A DNA stretch of 64,000 nt from Gelidibacter salicanalis (GCF_007997285.1 NZ_VORX01000002.1:62001-126000); one strand, 5' to 3'. Positions 33,751-43,762 are shown, counted from the stretch's first letter. Notes: generated from the letters alone by a model not told the origin. Made by a program: numbers and translations.

Positions 33751-35781
33751 GTGTTTAGACTCCTAGCTCTTCTGCTACTATTTTATCTTCCATCTGTGTC
33801 TACTTATGCGCAAGACGTTCTAAAATCATCATCTTATAAACGTGTTTTAGAAGCTCGTAAGTTAGCTGAAAATAATTCGCTCTCTCTAGAAAATCGCCTT
33901 AAGTATGCTACTCTTGCGGCTGAGCTGTCAAAAAGATTGGAAGTGGATAGTCTTCTGGTAAATAGTAACAGAATTTTGTCTACGGCCTATTTGTATATGG
34001 GAGATTATGATGCATTCGCAAAAATCAATCATAATAATCTTACGATTTCCAAAAGAATTAAGGATACCTTGGTTATTGGTATCGCCAATCATAATCTTGG
34101 TTTCTATCATTCCACTAAAATGCAAAATGATAGTGCTTATTTTTACTATACCAATGCCATTGATACTTATGAGAAAATTGGTGAGGTTTCAAGAAAGATT
34201 GAGGCAATGGCTAACCTTTCCCTAATTCAATACATTGAGCGCGATTATTTTGGCAGTGAAGAATTATGTATTAGAGCGCTAAGGTCGTTAGATGACCTCC
34301 CAGGTGATGACACTAATTTTTCAATGCGTTGGATATTATATAATAGGTTAGGAAATATCTCCTTGGATTTAGGATATTATGATAAGTCTTTAGAATATCA
34401 TGAAAAAGCGATCGCCGTAAGTAACAAAATGAAGGACGGAAGATCAAATTATTACAATTCAATCCACAATAAAGCTTTCGTACTGAGGAAATTGGGGAAT
34501 ACGTCAGAAGCATTAAAACTTTATAACCAAATTTTAGCCAATAAGGATTTATTTATTAATGACCCAAGTTTCTATCCATTGATTCTTGAAAATATTGCGT
34601 TTACAAAATTTGCTGCAAATGACAAGGATTACAAAGGCATAGAACAAATGTTTAAGCAAGCTTACCATTTGAGTGATAGTTTGGATGATGCCAGGACCAA
34701 ATTGGCAGTAGCGATAGATTTTGCTAAATTCTATAAGGGGATGGAAAAAACGGAGCAGGCCTTACAATATGCGGAAGAGTCTTACGCAATAGCCAAAAGT
34801 ATTTCCTCTAATGATATCTTATTGGAGTCTATGTTAATCCTTTCTGAACTAAAATCTGGAGAGGAAGCCAAGGCGTATTTGCATCAACATATTAGGTTGA
34901 GTGACAGCCTCTTAAATCATGAACGTGGCATCCGGAATAAATTTGCTCGGGTAAAATTTGAAACAGATCAAATAGAATTAGAAAATGAGCGGATGGCTAC
35001 TGAAAAAATGTGGTGGATTATCAGCTCCATAGTGTTGCTTCTGACGTCCATAATGGTGTATATCATCATTACGCAACGGAACAAGAATAAGGAATTGAAA
35101 TTCAGACAAGTGCAGCAACAAGTGAATGAAGAAATTTACAATCTCATGTTGTCCCAGCAGGACAAAGTTGATGGTGCGCGTGCGGAAGAAAAAAAGCGGA
35201 TTTCCCAAGAGTTGCATGACGGGGTGTTGGGACGCTTGTTTGGCACCCGCTTAAGTTTAGATAGTTATAATTTTAACCAAGGGAAAGAAGCCGTGCAAGT
35301 CCGATCTAAGTACATTACTGAGCTCAAAACTATTGAAGATGACATCCGAAAAATATCACACGATTTAAATACGGATTTCGTATCTGGATCTGGTTTTATA
35401 GATATATTATCTGAACTGATTGACAACCAAACCCAAGCTTATCAAATGAACTGCGAATTTAATTTCACAGATGATATCAATTGGGAAGCTGTGTCCAATA
35501 AAACCAAAATCAATCTGTATAGAATGGTGCAGGAATCACTTCAGAATATTTATAAGCACGCCAAAGCAAAGCAGGTAAATATTAGTATGGCTCTTAAAAA
35601 AGCTGTAATTTGCGTATCCATTACTGATGACGGTATTGGCTTTGATGTACAAAAAAGCAAAAAAGGCATAGGCCTTAAGAACATTACTTCAAGAGTAAAA
35701 GAACTAAACGGAACAGTCCAATTTCAGTCAGAGATTCATAAAGGCACAACAACCCTAATAAAAATTCCCTATACAACTTAA
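33751..35781 (+). CDS. TPR sensor histidine kinase (HisKA_3 type)
   Basis: This 676-residue protein has a signal peptide, an extracytoplasmic tetratricopeptide-repeat region (about residues 50-380), one transmembrane helix (about 419-440), a coiled segment, and a HisKA_3 domain (His near 488 in RISQELHDGVLGRLFG). A HATPase domain follows (VQESLQNIYKHAKAKQ, DDGIGF, KGIGLKNI). This is the NarL/DesK type of kinase with a periplasmic TPR sensor that is common in Bacteroidota. The start codon is GTG, since an ATG that gives the signal peptide is missing. Its regulator gene begins 6 nt after its stop. Confidence 0.9.
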   Translation: MFRLLALLLLFYLPSVSTYAQDVLKSSSYKRVLEARKLAENNSLSLENRLKYATLAAELSKRLEVDSLLVNSNRILSTAYLYMGDYDAFAKINHNNLTISKRIKDTLVIGIANHNLGFYHSTKMQNDSAYFYYTNAIDTYEKIGEVSRKIEAMANLSLIQYIERDYFGSEELCIRALRSLDDLPGDDTNFSMRWILYNRLGNISLDLGYYDKSLEYHEKAIAVSNKMKDGRSNYYNSIHNKAFVLRKLGNTSEALKLYNQILANKDLFINDPSFYPLILENIAFTKFAANDKDYKGIEQMFKQAYHLSDSLDDARTKLAVAIDFAKFYKGMEKTEQALQYAEESYAIAKSISSNDILLESMLILSELKSGEEAKAYLHQHIRLSDSLLNHERGIRNKFARVKFETDQIELENERMATEKMWWIISSIVLLLTSIMVYIIITQRNKNKELKFRQVQQQVNEEIYNLMLSQQDKVDGARAEEKKRISQELHDGVLGRLFGTRLSLDSYNFNQGKEAVQVRSKYITELKTIEDDIRKISHDLNTDFVSGSGFIDILSELIDNQTQAYQMNCEFNFTDDINWEAVSNKTKINLYRMVQESLQNIYKHAKAKQVNISMALKKAVICVSITDDGIGFDVQKSKKGIGLKNITSRVKELNGTVQFQSEIHKGTTTLIKIPYTT

Positions 35782-35787
35782 AAAGCT

Positions 35788-36456
35788 ATGCAACACATTC
35801 ATATTTTAATGGTAGATGATCATCCTATTATTATTGAAGGTTACGAAAACACACTCATGGCCACCAAGCATGACGATCAAATTTTGCAAATAGAAACTGC
35901 AAACGATTGTGATACCGCCCAAGAACTGTTGCAACGCGCTTCTAATGAGAAACCTTATGATATTTGCTTTTTTGATATAAGTTTGCCCAGTTCAGCGGAT
36001 GGGAAAATAACCTCTGGTGAAGATCTGGCCAAGTTGACCCGTGACCTGATGCCCAATGCCAAGGTGGTCATTTTGACCATGTTTAATGAATCGTATAGGG
36101 TGCACAACATCATAAAAGAAATCAACCCAGACGGCTTCTTGATTAAAAGCGATTTGACTTCAAGCGAATTGGCCGAGGCTTTTCAGCATATTTTAACTTC
36201 ACCGCCCTATTATAGTAATACGGTGAGCAATTATCTTAAAAAATCCATTTCTACAGATATTTATGTAGATGATATCAACAGGAAAATTCTGCATTTGCTT
36301 TCCCAAGGTATTCGGACCATTACCTTGCGGGAACACATCAATTTATCGATGAGTGCCATTGAAAAACGCAAACGCCAACTCAAACTTTTGTTTTCTGTTG
36401 AAGATGGGAAAGATGAAACCTTGATTGAAGAAGCTAAAAAGATGGGCTTTCTGTAA
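35788..36456 (+). CDS. Response regulator with C-terminal HTH
   Basis: This 222-residue protein has a receiver domain (residues about 1-130; DDHP near residue 10, phosphoacceptor Asp63 in CFFDISLP) and a C-terminal helix-turn-helix of LuxR-like type (about 160-222, SQGIRTITLREHINLSMSAI). The linker is long and the HTH is divergent. It is the partner of the TPR kinase 6 nt upstream, a frequent Bacteroidota pair. The targets are unknown. Confidence 0.87.
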   Translation: MQHIHILMVDDHPIIIEGYENTLMATKHDDQILQIETANDCDTAQELLQRASNEKPYDICFFDISLPSSADGKITSGEDLAKLTRDLMPNAKVVILTMFNESYRVHNIIKEINPDGFLIKSDLTSSELAEAFQHILTSPPYYSNTVSNYLKKSISTDIYVDDINRKILHLLSQGIRTITLREHINLSMSAIEKRKRQLKLLFSVEDGKDETLIEEAKKMGFL

Positions 36457-36657
36457 TATAGCGTGTTAAATGTCATCTTTTGTTGGGCTCAAGAAATTCG
36501 ATTACCCCTCTGTGCGACTCAGTATTACGGTTTTGACGTATAAAGATTACGGATATCCCGTAACTTAAAGTCATTTCCTTTACTTAAATTTATCCAGTCA
36601 ACAGCAATTAATTAATCCCTCTTAGTCCTTTTTTTGCCTTAATAGCATAAGACCCTC

Positions 36658-36702
36658 AACCTAATAACCGTCCACATTGGAGCGTTATTAGGTTTTCTTT
36701 TT
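36658..36702 (+). terminator. Terminator upstream of the blaI operator region
   Basis: AACCTAATAAC and GTTATTAGGTT form an 11-bp perfect stem with a 15-nt loop followed by TTCTTTTTT. Confidence 0.8.
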
Positions 36703-36736
36703 TATATGAAAAATCCGTCTCTCATTTAAAATTTAC

Positions 36737-36770
36737 AACTAAAAAATTAGTTAGAACTAATATTTTAGTT
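36737..36770. promoter_or_regulatory. Two tandem AACTAA-N4-TTAGTT operators
   Basis: Two perfect inverted repeats, AACTAA-AAAA-TTAGTT (36737-36752) and AACTAA-TATT-TTAGTT (36755-36770), lie with centres 18 bp apart. A third, related TTAGTTCTAA is found at 36829-36838. They lie upstream of the BlaI gene and probably overlap its promoter. BlaI repressors bind similar short palindromes. Confidence 0.65.
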
Positions 36771-36887
36771 ATATTAGCGTCAGGAAGTTAATGAGTTGCA
36801 TAAATTCAACCCTTAATTTCTATATCTTTTAGTTCTAATTAAAACCCCTGCAATAAAGTTTGTCCACCGACAAGCGCAGTTATAAAA

Positions 36888-37250
36888 ATGAAACAACTTA
36901 CAAAAGCAGAAGAAGAGATTATGCATGTGCTCTGGCAATTAAAAAAAGCCAATGTAAAAGAGGTAATTGAGGAGTTGCCAGACCCAAAACCCGCCTATAA
37001 CACCGTATCTACCATTGTGCGCATTTTAGAAAGTAAAAGTTTTGTAGATTATGAGAAGCAAGGCAAGGGGCATCTGTACTTCCCCATTGTTTCAAAAACG
37101 GAATATAGCAACCAGAGCATCACGATGTTGGTGGATAATTACTTTCAAGGATCGTTTAAAAGTATGGTGTCCTTTTTTGTGAAGAAGAATGACCTCAGCT
37201 TAAAGGAAATGGAATCCATCCTCAAGGAAATCAACTCTAAAGAAGATTAA
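36888..37250 (+). CDS. BlaI/MecI/CopY-family transcriptional repressor
   Basis: This 120-residue protein has a winged helix-turn-helix (about residues 1-75) with QLTKAEEEIMHVLWQLKKA and PAYNTVSTIVRILESKSFV, and a C-terminal dimerisation part. In the Bla/Mec systems the repressor is cut after a membrane protease senses a signal. Here the membrane protease gene is the next gene, 2 nt downstream. Tandem operators upstream suggest autorepression. Confidence 0.93.
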   Translation: MKQLTKAEEEIMHVLWQLKKANVKEVIEELPDPKPAYNTVSTIVRILESKSFVDYEKQGKGHLYFPIVSKTEYSNQSITMLVDNYFQGSFKSMVSFFVKKNDLSLKEMESILKEINSKED

Positions 37251-37252
37251 TT

Positions 37253-39922
37253 ATGCTGCATTATATCTTACAGACCGTCGCGTTTCAGATGTTCTTCCTG
37301 ATCATTTATGACCTCTTCTTAAAGAAGGAAACTTTTTTTAATTGGAATCGGGCCTATTTACTTGGTACTGCGCTATTATCTATGCTCTTGCCCTTTCTGA
37401 AATTCGAAAGTTTTAGAGCCATTGTTCCGGAACCGGCGGTGGTCAGATTGCCTGAAGTTATTATTGGCGACGTGTCATCCAACTTTAATGATGCCACCTT
37501 AATGATGCCGGCAGTGGAAATTTCTAATCAGGCCATGAGTTTCTCTTGGACGTATGTTTGGGGGCTTGGCATCCTATTGGCGACACTACTTTTAATCGTT
37601 AAGATTGTTAAAATCAGTAGGCTCTACTATCAAAATCCACAACGATGGGAGGGAGACGCATTAATTGTGTATCTATTAAATAGTACTGCAGCCTTTTCAT
37701 TTTTTCACTACATCTTTCTAGGGACCGCAATTGAACCTGACAAAAAAGAACATATTGTACAGCATGAGCTTGTTCATGTTAAGGAGAAACACAGCATCGA
37801 TTTGCTGATTTTGGAAGTTTTGCGCATCGTGTTTTGGTTTAATCCACTAGTGTATATGTACCAAAGTCGCGTATCTACCCTGCACGAATTTATTGCCGAT
37901 GCCAAAGCTGTAAAATATAAAGGCAAATCAGCCTATTACCAAAGTCTGCTGTCTCAGGTTTTTGAGACTCAGCACATTTCCTTCATCAATCCCTTTTTCA
38001 AACAATCATTAATCAAAAAACGAATCGTCATGTTAAGCAAAACAAAATCAAAACAGATCCATCTTATTAAATACGCTCTTTTAATTCCGATGGTCATAGG
38101 CATGTTGTTGTATACTTCATCTTATGCAAGTGAAATTAAGGAAGTATTGCCTCTAGATCAAAATGATTTGGTAGTCCAGGAGACGCCATTTCCAGAACTT
38201 GTAAATCACTACTACAATGCTGTTAAAGACCTAAGCGAACTTCCAGAGGATTACTACAAGGCCTATAAAAATTATGGTGACATCGGAGAGGATTATATGC
38301 AGAGTAAGCAAGACGTTGCCAAAGCCCAAGCGCTTTTAAGATACAAGCACACCAAATTAATGGAGAAACAAAAGGTAAAAGGAAAACTTAGTGCCGATGA
38401 GGAACGTGATTTGGAATTTTATGGGCAAAAACAATACAACTATGAGGAGTATATAGCCTATAAAAAAACTCAAAAAGCGAAAGATGCTTGGGAGAATTCC
38501 GCAGGTAACGGAGAACTTCGTTTGGTTGTAGAGGATATAAATGATTTATCAGATGCAGAACAAAAGAAGCGGAAGCAAAAAATAGCTTCTATAGTTAACA
38601 GGAATGAATTGAAGGTGCTGAAAATTACAGATGGCAACACGACTACACTATTAGATGCCACTGATGCTGTAATACAAAAGACTAATCAAAATGTTGCTTC
38701 TGAAGATGTTGAAGTGCCTTTTGTAACTCTCGATGAAATCCCAATTTTTGCCGGTGCATCTAACACCGGATCAAAGGAAGCTAACATGCAAAATACACGA
38801 GATAGTATATCGACTTTTGTGGCTCGAAACTTTAATACGACTATTGCAGATGAACATAATTTAACAGGGAGACAACGTATTAGTGTCATCTTTAAAATAA
38901 ATACACTAGGTAAAGTTGTCGATGTTTATGCAAGAGCGCCACATCCGGCTTTAGAAGCGGAAGCTATAAGAGTTATACAGTCTTTACCTGATTTTAAGCC
39001 AGGAAAATATAAAGGCAAAACGGTAACTGTGCCTTATAGTTTGCCTATCCTGTTTACACTTAAGGAAGATGAAAAAGATGTTAATGAAGTGGAGTCAGAG
39101 CGAATTATATATCCGGAAGGTGCTGAAGTGCCTTTTGCCCATGTAGACGAAGCGCCGTTTTTTCCAGCTTGTAGTGACACTAGCACTGAGAAAGAGCGAA
39201 AAACTTGCATCTCAAATGAAATAAGTCAATTTGTCAATAAAAATTTCAACATTAATTTGGCCGATGAATTGGGACTAAAAGGGAGACAACGTATCAGTGT
39301 GATTTTTAAAATTGGTAAAGACGGTGCAATAACAGATATAAAAGCGAGAGCGCCACACCCAGAATTGGAGAAAGAGGCAATCCGTGTGATAAAAGAATTA
39401 CCTAAAATGACACCCGGAAAACACAATGGGAAAGCAGTAGTGGTGCCTTACAGTTTACCAATTTTATTCCAGGTTCAAAATGATGTGGGAGATAGTAATG
39501 ACCTTGAAGAACTGCGCGAGATGCCTTCAAAAGAGTTGTTTGAAGTTCCTTATGCCGTAATTGAAGAACCGCCATATTTTCCATCATGTAACAGCATCCG
39601 TTCTAGGGAAGAGCGTAAGCAATGTACCTCAGATGAAATTAGTCAATTTGTCAACAAAAATTTTAATGTTAATCTAGCTGAGGATTTGGGTCTTGAAGGA
39701 AGACAACGTCTCATGGTGATATTTAAAATTGGTCAGGACGGCATTATTAGAGATATAAAAGCTAAAGGAACACACCCAGAGATGGAGAAAGAAGCGATTC
39801 GTGTCATTGGACTATTGCCAAAAATGAAACCGGGCAAACAAAGAGGGAAAGCGGTAATTGTACCTTATAGTTTACCAATTTTATTTCAAGTAAATGTAAC
39901 CACACCTAAAGCTAAAAATTAA
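37253..39922 (+). CDS. M56 membrane peptidase with three TonB-C-like domains
   Basis: This 889-residue protein begins with a BlaR1/MecR1-like M56 peptidase with about four helices and the zinc motif HELVH near residue 171. A helical stretch follows (about 300-450). Three tandem domains of about 115 residues then start near residues 486, 624 and 763. Each has a GRQR(I/L) strand, a VIFKI strand, HP-E-EAIRVI and a final VPYSLPILF. These are TonB C-terminal-like domains. It probably senses the envelope and cleaves the BlaI repressor, which is inferred from the family. The triple C-terminal part is unusual. Confidence 0.88.
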   Translation: MLHYILQTVAFQMFFLIIYDLFLKKETFFNWNRAYLLGTALLSMLLPFLKFESFRAIVPEPAVVRLPEVIIGDVSSNFNDATLMMPAVEISNQAMSFSWTYVWGLGILLATLLLIVKIVKISRLYYQNPQRWEGDALIVYLLNSTAAFSFFHYIFLGTAIEPDKKEHIVQHELVHVKEKHSIDLLILEVLRIVFWFNPLVYMYQSRVSTLHEFIADAKAVKYKGKSAYYQSLLSQVFETQHISFINPFFKQSLIKKRIVMLSKTKSKQIHLIKYALLIPMVIGMLLYTSSYASEIKEVLPLDQNDLVVQETPFPELVNHYYNAVKDLSELPEDYYKAYKNYGDIGEDYMQSKQDVAKAQALLRYKHTKLMEKQKVKGKLSADEERDLEFYGQKQYNYEEYIAYKKTQKAKDAWENSAGNGELRLVVEDINDLSDAEQKKRKQKIASIVNRNELKVLKITDGNTTTLLDATDAVIQKTNQNVASEDVEVPFVTLDEIPIFAGASNTGSKEANMQNTRDSISTFVARNFNTTIADEHNLTGRQRISVIFKINTLGKVVDVYARAPHPALEAEAIRVIQSLPDFKPGKYKGKTVTVPYSLPILFTLKEDEKDVNEVESERIIYPEGAEVPFAHVDEAPFFPACSDTSTEKERKTCISNEISQFVNKNFNINLADELGLKGRQRISVIFKIGKDGAITDIKARAPHPELEKEAIRVIKELPKMTPGKHNGKAVVVPYSLPILFQVQNDVGDSNDLEELREMPSKELFEVPYAVIEEPPYFPSCNSIRSREERKQCTSDEISQFVNKNFNVNLAEDLGLEGRQRLMVIFKIGQDGIIRDIKAKGTHPEMEKEAIRVIGLLPKMKPGKQRGKAVIVPYSLPILFQVNVTTPKAKN

Positions 39923-39933
39923 GTCATACCCCT

Positions 39934-41070
39934 ATGCCCAAGGTTCTTAACTTATGTAGTGTGATGTTGCTCACGTGGTCGTTTCAGGCGCAAGACGTCA
40001 GTTTAAAACTTGCGGACAGTTTGTATGCACATGGCAATTATGCGCAGGCTATCACCGTCTTTAAGTCGTTTGAGCAGCAAGAGCATGTCTATGAAAAATT
40101 GGCCAAAGCCTACATGGCACTTGGTAATTACGACGAGGCTTTAAAAAATTATAAAAGTGCCTCGCAGACGTTTCCTGAGGATGCACTTCTTAAATATGAT
40201 TACGCAAAATTACTGGCCCGAAACAAAAAGTTAAAAGCCGCTGAGGACCTATTTAACGCGTTGGTGTATCTAGACTATAAAAATCCAAATTACCATTATG
40301 AACTTGGATTGGTATTAGAACAGCAAGGAGATTCTACTGCCATGAATCGGTTTCAGTCTGCTTTTCAACTCGACTCTACCCATCAAAAAGCGATTCATAA
40401 AATTGCCAAGCAACTGTTAATCAAGCGCAATCATGAAAAATCACTGTATTATATTGATGTCGGATTGGCGAGTTATGCCAATAATCCAGAACTTATCAGT
40501 TTAAAAGCGCTCAATTTCTATTGGCAGCAGGAGTATAAAATCGCCATACAATGGTTTGAAAAGTTGTTGGCTTTAGGCGAGAATTCTCAATTTATTCACG
40601 AAAAACTAAGTTTCTGTTATGCCGAAAACCTACACTATGAAAACGCGATTCTTCATGCCAAGCAAGCTGTAAATTTTGATGTCAAGAACGCAACCAACCT
40701 TTATATTTTGGGCCAATTGTATGAAAAGGTAAACGATTTCGCGGCCGCAGAAAAATGGCTTACCGAGGCACTGCTGCTTTTAGATCAGCCGTTAAATGTA
40801 GAATATACCACCTTGGCAACGGTGTTGAATCAGCAGAAAAAATACAAGGAAGCCATAGCTGTGTTGCAAAAAGCAATCCTTGAGGATCCCAAAGATGATC
40901 GGGCAAATTTTTTCTTAGCCCGTACAAAGGACCAGTATTTTGCAGATCGGGATGCCAAAATTAAGGCCTATGAGGTGTTTAGAGAGCGCTTTCCTAAAAG
41001 TGTGTTTGTCCACTTCGCTGATAGCAGGTTACGGGAGCTTAGAGAAGAAAAATTCATGAATTCAGAATAG
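39934..41070 (+). CDS. Secreted tetratricopeptide repeat protein
   Basis: This 378-residue protein has a signal peptide (SVMLLTWSFQAQD, cleavage near residue 20) and about nine TPR motifs with the usual pattern (for example AKAYMALGNYDEALKNYKSA). It probably acts as a periplasmic or outer-membrane scaffold. It lies 11 nt behind the M56 gene and may belong to the same operon, possibly as a partner of the sensor. This role is inferred. Confidence 0.82.
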   Translation: MPKVLNLCSVMLLTWSFQAQDVSLKLADSLYAHGNYAQAITVFKSFEQQEHVYEKLAKAYMALGNYDEALKNYKSASQTFPEDALLKYDYAKLLARNKKLKAAEDLFNALVYLDYKNPNYHYELGLVLEQQGDSTAMNRFQSAFQLDSTHQKAIHKIAKQLLIKRNHEKSLYYIDVGLASYANNPELISLKALNFYWQQEYKIAIQWFEKLLALGENSQFIHEKLSFCYAENLHYENAILHAKQAVNFDVKNATNLYILGQLYEKVNDFAAAEKWLTEALLLLDQPLNVEYTTLATVLNQQKKYKEAIAVLQKAILEDPKDDRANFFLARTKDQYFADRDAKIKAYEVFRERFPKSVFVHFADSRLRELREEKFMNSE

Positions 41071-41167
41071 TTTTGGGGCTGCTTGCTAGAAAATGTATAA
41101 CACAACCCGCCGAAGTGAATAAATTCACTAAAAATATTGTATTTTTCAGCTTCAGTAACATCATTAA

Positions 41168-41641
41168 ATGAAGCCATTTTTACTTGTTTTCCTTATCCTA
41201 CTGACGTCTTGTGATTCTTTTCAATCTAAAAAGGTGTCGACAGAACAACTTCTTGAAGAAGAGATGCAAGCCATCAATTGGAATGATGTAGATGACTATC
41301 CCACCTTTTCTGATTGTAATAGCGCAAACACTACGCAAGAAAAGAAAGCCTGCTTTGAAGGCTATCTGCACAATGTGTTGGCCTCACACTTAAGCAATCA
41401 GAAGATTGTTGTGACTGACGATGTTTCAGATACTGTGGTATTAAAAATTCACATCGATAAAAAAGGTCAGTTTTCCATCAAAACTATAGATATGGATTCG
41501 ATGACGCAAGCACAGATTCCGCAATTGGATAGTATTTTAAGACATAGTTTTGATTCGCTTCCTAAAATTTATCCAGCCATCAAACGGAGTCAACAAGTGG
41601 CTACCGAATTTAGTTTGCCGGTTATTGTAAATATCAATTAG
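41168..41641 (+). CDS. TonB-C-like lipoprotein
   Basis: This 157-residue protein has a lipoprotein signal (LVFLILLTSC, Cys15). The rest resembles the M56-attached TonB-C-like domains: a Cys-containing DYPTFSDCNS stretch, an ending similar to FSLPVIV, and VVLKIHIDKKGQFSIKTI in the place of VIFKIG. It looks like a free, diverged copy of the domain repeated in the M56 protein. It belongs to the blaI-M56-TPR group. Confidence 0.7.
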   Translation: MKPFLLVFLILLTSCDSFQSKKVSTEQLLEEEMQAINWNDVDDYPTFSDCNSANTTQEKKACFEGYLHNVLASHLSNQKIVVTDDVSDTVVLKIHIDKKGQFSIKTIDMDSMTQAQIPQLDSILRHSFDSLPKIYPAIKRSQQVATEFSLPVIVNIN

Positions 41642-41663
41642 CCAATGTTATAATGTTAAGTAT

Positions 41664-42797
41664 CTATTGACGATAGGCTCTATCCTTCCACTGATAACCT
41701 TTAAATACCGCAATAATGACTACATACACGCTAAATAACGGATAGCAGAAAGCGGCTACTGCATAATATTTGAGTTGCTTTTTTTGATCAAAAAATGCGG
41801 CCGCTTTATAAATGAGCAGTCCATCGATACAGGCTTTCACCAGAAAAATCGCGACGAGTACTTCCAATTTGAATTCACCAATCAGAACCAAGCACAGCCC
41901 AACGATGAGTAGTGCATTTTGTGCAAACACAATACTCCCCACAATTTTGCCAATTCTTGTATTGTAAGTCGTCGCCTTGGCCGCCCAACGTACTCTTTGA
42001 TGAATTAACTCGGACACGGAACTTAGTGCTGAGGTCGTCACCACCGTGGAGGGATTTTTTAAATAATGGACGTATTCCGGGAAGTGTGTGGTTGCCTTTT
42101 CCAAAAGAAACACATCATCGCCACTCGCCACATCAGAATTGCCTTCAAAGCCATTAACCGAATTAAAAAGGTGTTGGGTATAGGCTAAATTGGCACCATT
42201 ACATAAAAAGGGTTTTTGTATGCCAAAGCCTCCAATGGTGGCCCCTTGCAAACCTAATACATCCAATAATTGAAAATTTTCTAGAAATCCTTTTGGATTA
42301 TGATAGGTTAAAGGCGCCACAATCATTCTCGGGTGTTGGTTTTGGATGTAGGCATCAAAACTGTCCAACCAGAAAATGGGGAGCACACTGTCGGCGTCGG
42401 TGGTTACAATCCATTCATTGGATGCCTGCGAAATGGCCAAAGTAATCGCATCTTTTTTGGGCGATTTTGTACGGCGTACCGTAGTAATTACCCTAATATG
42501 TGCTGTGCTGACCTCGTCCGATTTTAATAATTGCTTAATAAGGGCTAGAGAAGTATCTTCAGAATGGTCATCCACAAGTATCACTTCAAAGAGCGATTTA
42601 GGATAATTCAATTTCAAAATAGACGATAATAAAGCGGGCAGTTGCAGTGCTTCATTTCGAAACGGAATAACGATGGTAAAACGCGTTTTTGGAATTTCAC
42701 GAGGCAAAACGTTAGTTTCTACACGTTCAAAACCCCAGCAGAAACTTCCAATCAGCAAAACATACAACGCGGTAATTATGAGACTAATGATCATCAT
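41664..42797 (-). CDS. GT2 family glycosyltransferase with membrane helices
   Basis: This 377-residue enzyme has one N-terminal helix, a GT-A domain with FTIVIPFRNEALQLP, VDDHSEDTS, TDADSVLP and the QRVRWAAKA (QxxRW) motif of processive GT2 enzymes, and two or three C-terminal helices. It makes or extends a glycan or glycolipid at the membrane. The stop codon region of the flippase-like gene overlaps its start by 4 nt, so the two are one operon. Confidence 0.85.
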   Translation of the reverse strand: MMIISLIITALYVLLIGSFCWGFERVETNVLPREIPKTRFTIVIPFRNEALQLPALLSSILKLNYPKSLFEVILVDDHSEDTSLALIKQLLKSDEVSTAHIRVITTVRRTKSPKKDAITLAISQASNEWIVTTDADSVLPIFWLDSFDAYIQNQHPRMIVAPLTYHNPKGFLENFQLLDVLGLQGATIGGFGIQKPFLCNGANLAYTQHLFNSVNGFEGNSDVASGDDVFLLEKATTHFPEYVHYLKNPSTVVTTSALSSVSELIHQRVRWAAKATTYNTRIGKIVGSIVFAQNALLIVGLCLVLIGEFKLEVLVAIFLVKACIDGLLIYKAAAFFDQKKQLKYYAVAAFCYPLFSVYVVIIAVFKGYQWKDRAYRQ

Positions 42798-43762
42798 GCT
42801 TCGCTCTTTGGTAATTTAAATTGAAGCACATGGTAACTGCCTATCAAACTCGGTAACACCACATTTAGAATCCACATTGCGGTTACCACAGTTAATACTA
42901 CAGGTTGGGAAATGCCCAACATCCCAAAAATGGTGATGGCAATACCCCCTTTAACCACCACATCAAAAAGAAATATGGAAGGCACGATAGAAGCCAATAG
43001 ATACATTGTGGAGATGGCGGACATAGTTTCCAAATAAGCCAGTTCACTCCCAATAAGAACGAGTAACAAATAAAATTGATGTGAAAAAATAAGATATCGC
43101 GCTACCGAAAAAGTACATGACTTTACCATTGTTTTTTTGGGAATATTGGTTATAAAATTGACCAGTCTTTGAAATGATTGAAAGTACTTTCTGAAGAGGT
43201 TGGCATTCATGATCCATACAATCAGAACACCTGTGACTAACATTCCCAGCCCCGCAATTGCCATGCTCTCATACTTAAAAATTGGTCGAAAATTTAAGCT
43301 AAAGTAAATAAGACCAAGGCCGCCAAATACTGATGTTACTAACATTTGTGCTGCGTTTCCCACCAAATTGAGCAACATAATTTGGCTGCGAAGAGAAGTT
43401 GGGTAATACATGGCCTTGGCACCGTATTCTCCGATGCGGTTAGGCGTCCATAAGGAGGCGGTAAGTGCCCCTAAACTTTGAGCCTTTGCTTTTTTAAAGG
43501 AGATTTTAGAGACCGCAGTTACTAAGGTTTGCCATTTTAAAATCTCAAAATACCAATTGAAATAACTTAAAAGCAACAAGAAAATTACAGAAATGAGTGA
43601 TAATGAGGTGGAATTAGAGATAATTCGATAAAATGCAGAAAAACTGAAGGCTGAGTTATGAAATATTTTATGGTATATAAGATAAAATGCGCCAACAACT
43701 ATTCCTATTTTTAAAAGTAGAAGTGAGAATTGCTTAGATTTGTAGGAGATAGCCGTTAACAT
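42794..43762 (-). CDS. Lysylphosphatidylglycerol synthase/flippase-like membrane protein
   Basis: This 322-residue protein has about eight transmembrane helices and the domain pattern of the UPF0104/AglD-type (TIGR00374-like) family, with GALTASLWTPNRIGEYGAKA near residue 95 and IVPSIFLFDVVVKGG. Members flip lipid-linked sugars or attach lysine to lipid; the second is unlikely without the synthase domain. It works with the GT2 gene that follows with a 4-nt overlap. Confidence 0.83.
   Translation of the reverse strand: MLTAISYKSKQFSLLLLKIGIVVGAFYLIYHKIFHNSAFSFSAFYRIISNSTSLSLISVIFLLLLSYFNWYFEILKWQTLVTAVSKISFKKAKAQSLGALTASLWTPNRIGEYGAKAMYYPTSLRSQIMLLNLVGNAAQMLVTSVFGGLGLIYFSLNFRPIFKYESMAIAGLGMLVTGVLIVWIMNANLFRKYFQSFQRLVNFITNIPKKTMVKSCTFSVARYLIFSHQFYLLLVLIGSELAYLETMSAISTMYLLASIVPSIFLFDVVVKGGIAITIFGMLGISQPVVLTVVTAMWILNVVLPSLIGSYHVLQFKLPKSEA

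Larger units (their letters stand above)
36457..36887. other. Gap of 431 nt between the response regulator and blaI
   Basis: The gap contains a strong terminator at 36658-36702, about 200 nt after the regulator gene, and the BlaI operator region at 36737-36770. The 200 nt before the terminator carry no open frame; a small RNA there is possible but I have no direct evidence. Confidence 0.5.

Noticed and set aside
36457-36657. Small RNA before the 36658 terminator
   Set aside because: The 200-nt gap would allow one, but no promoter box or conserved structure was clear.
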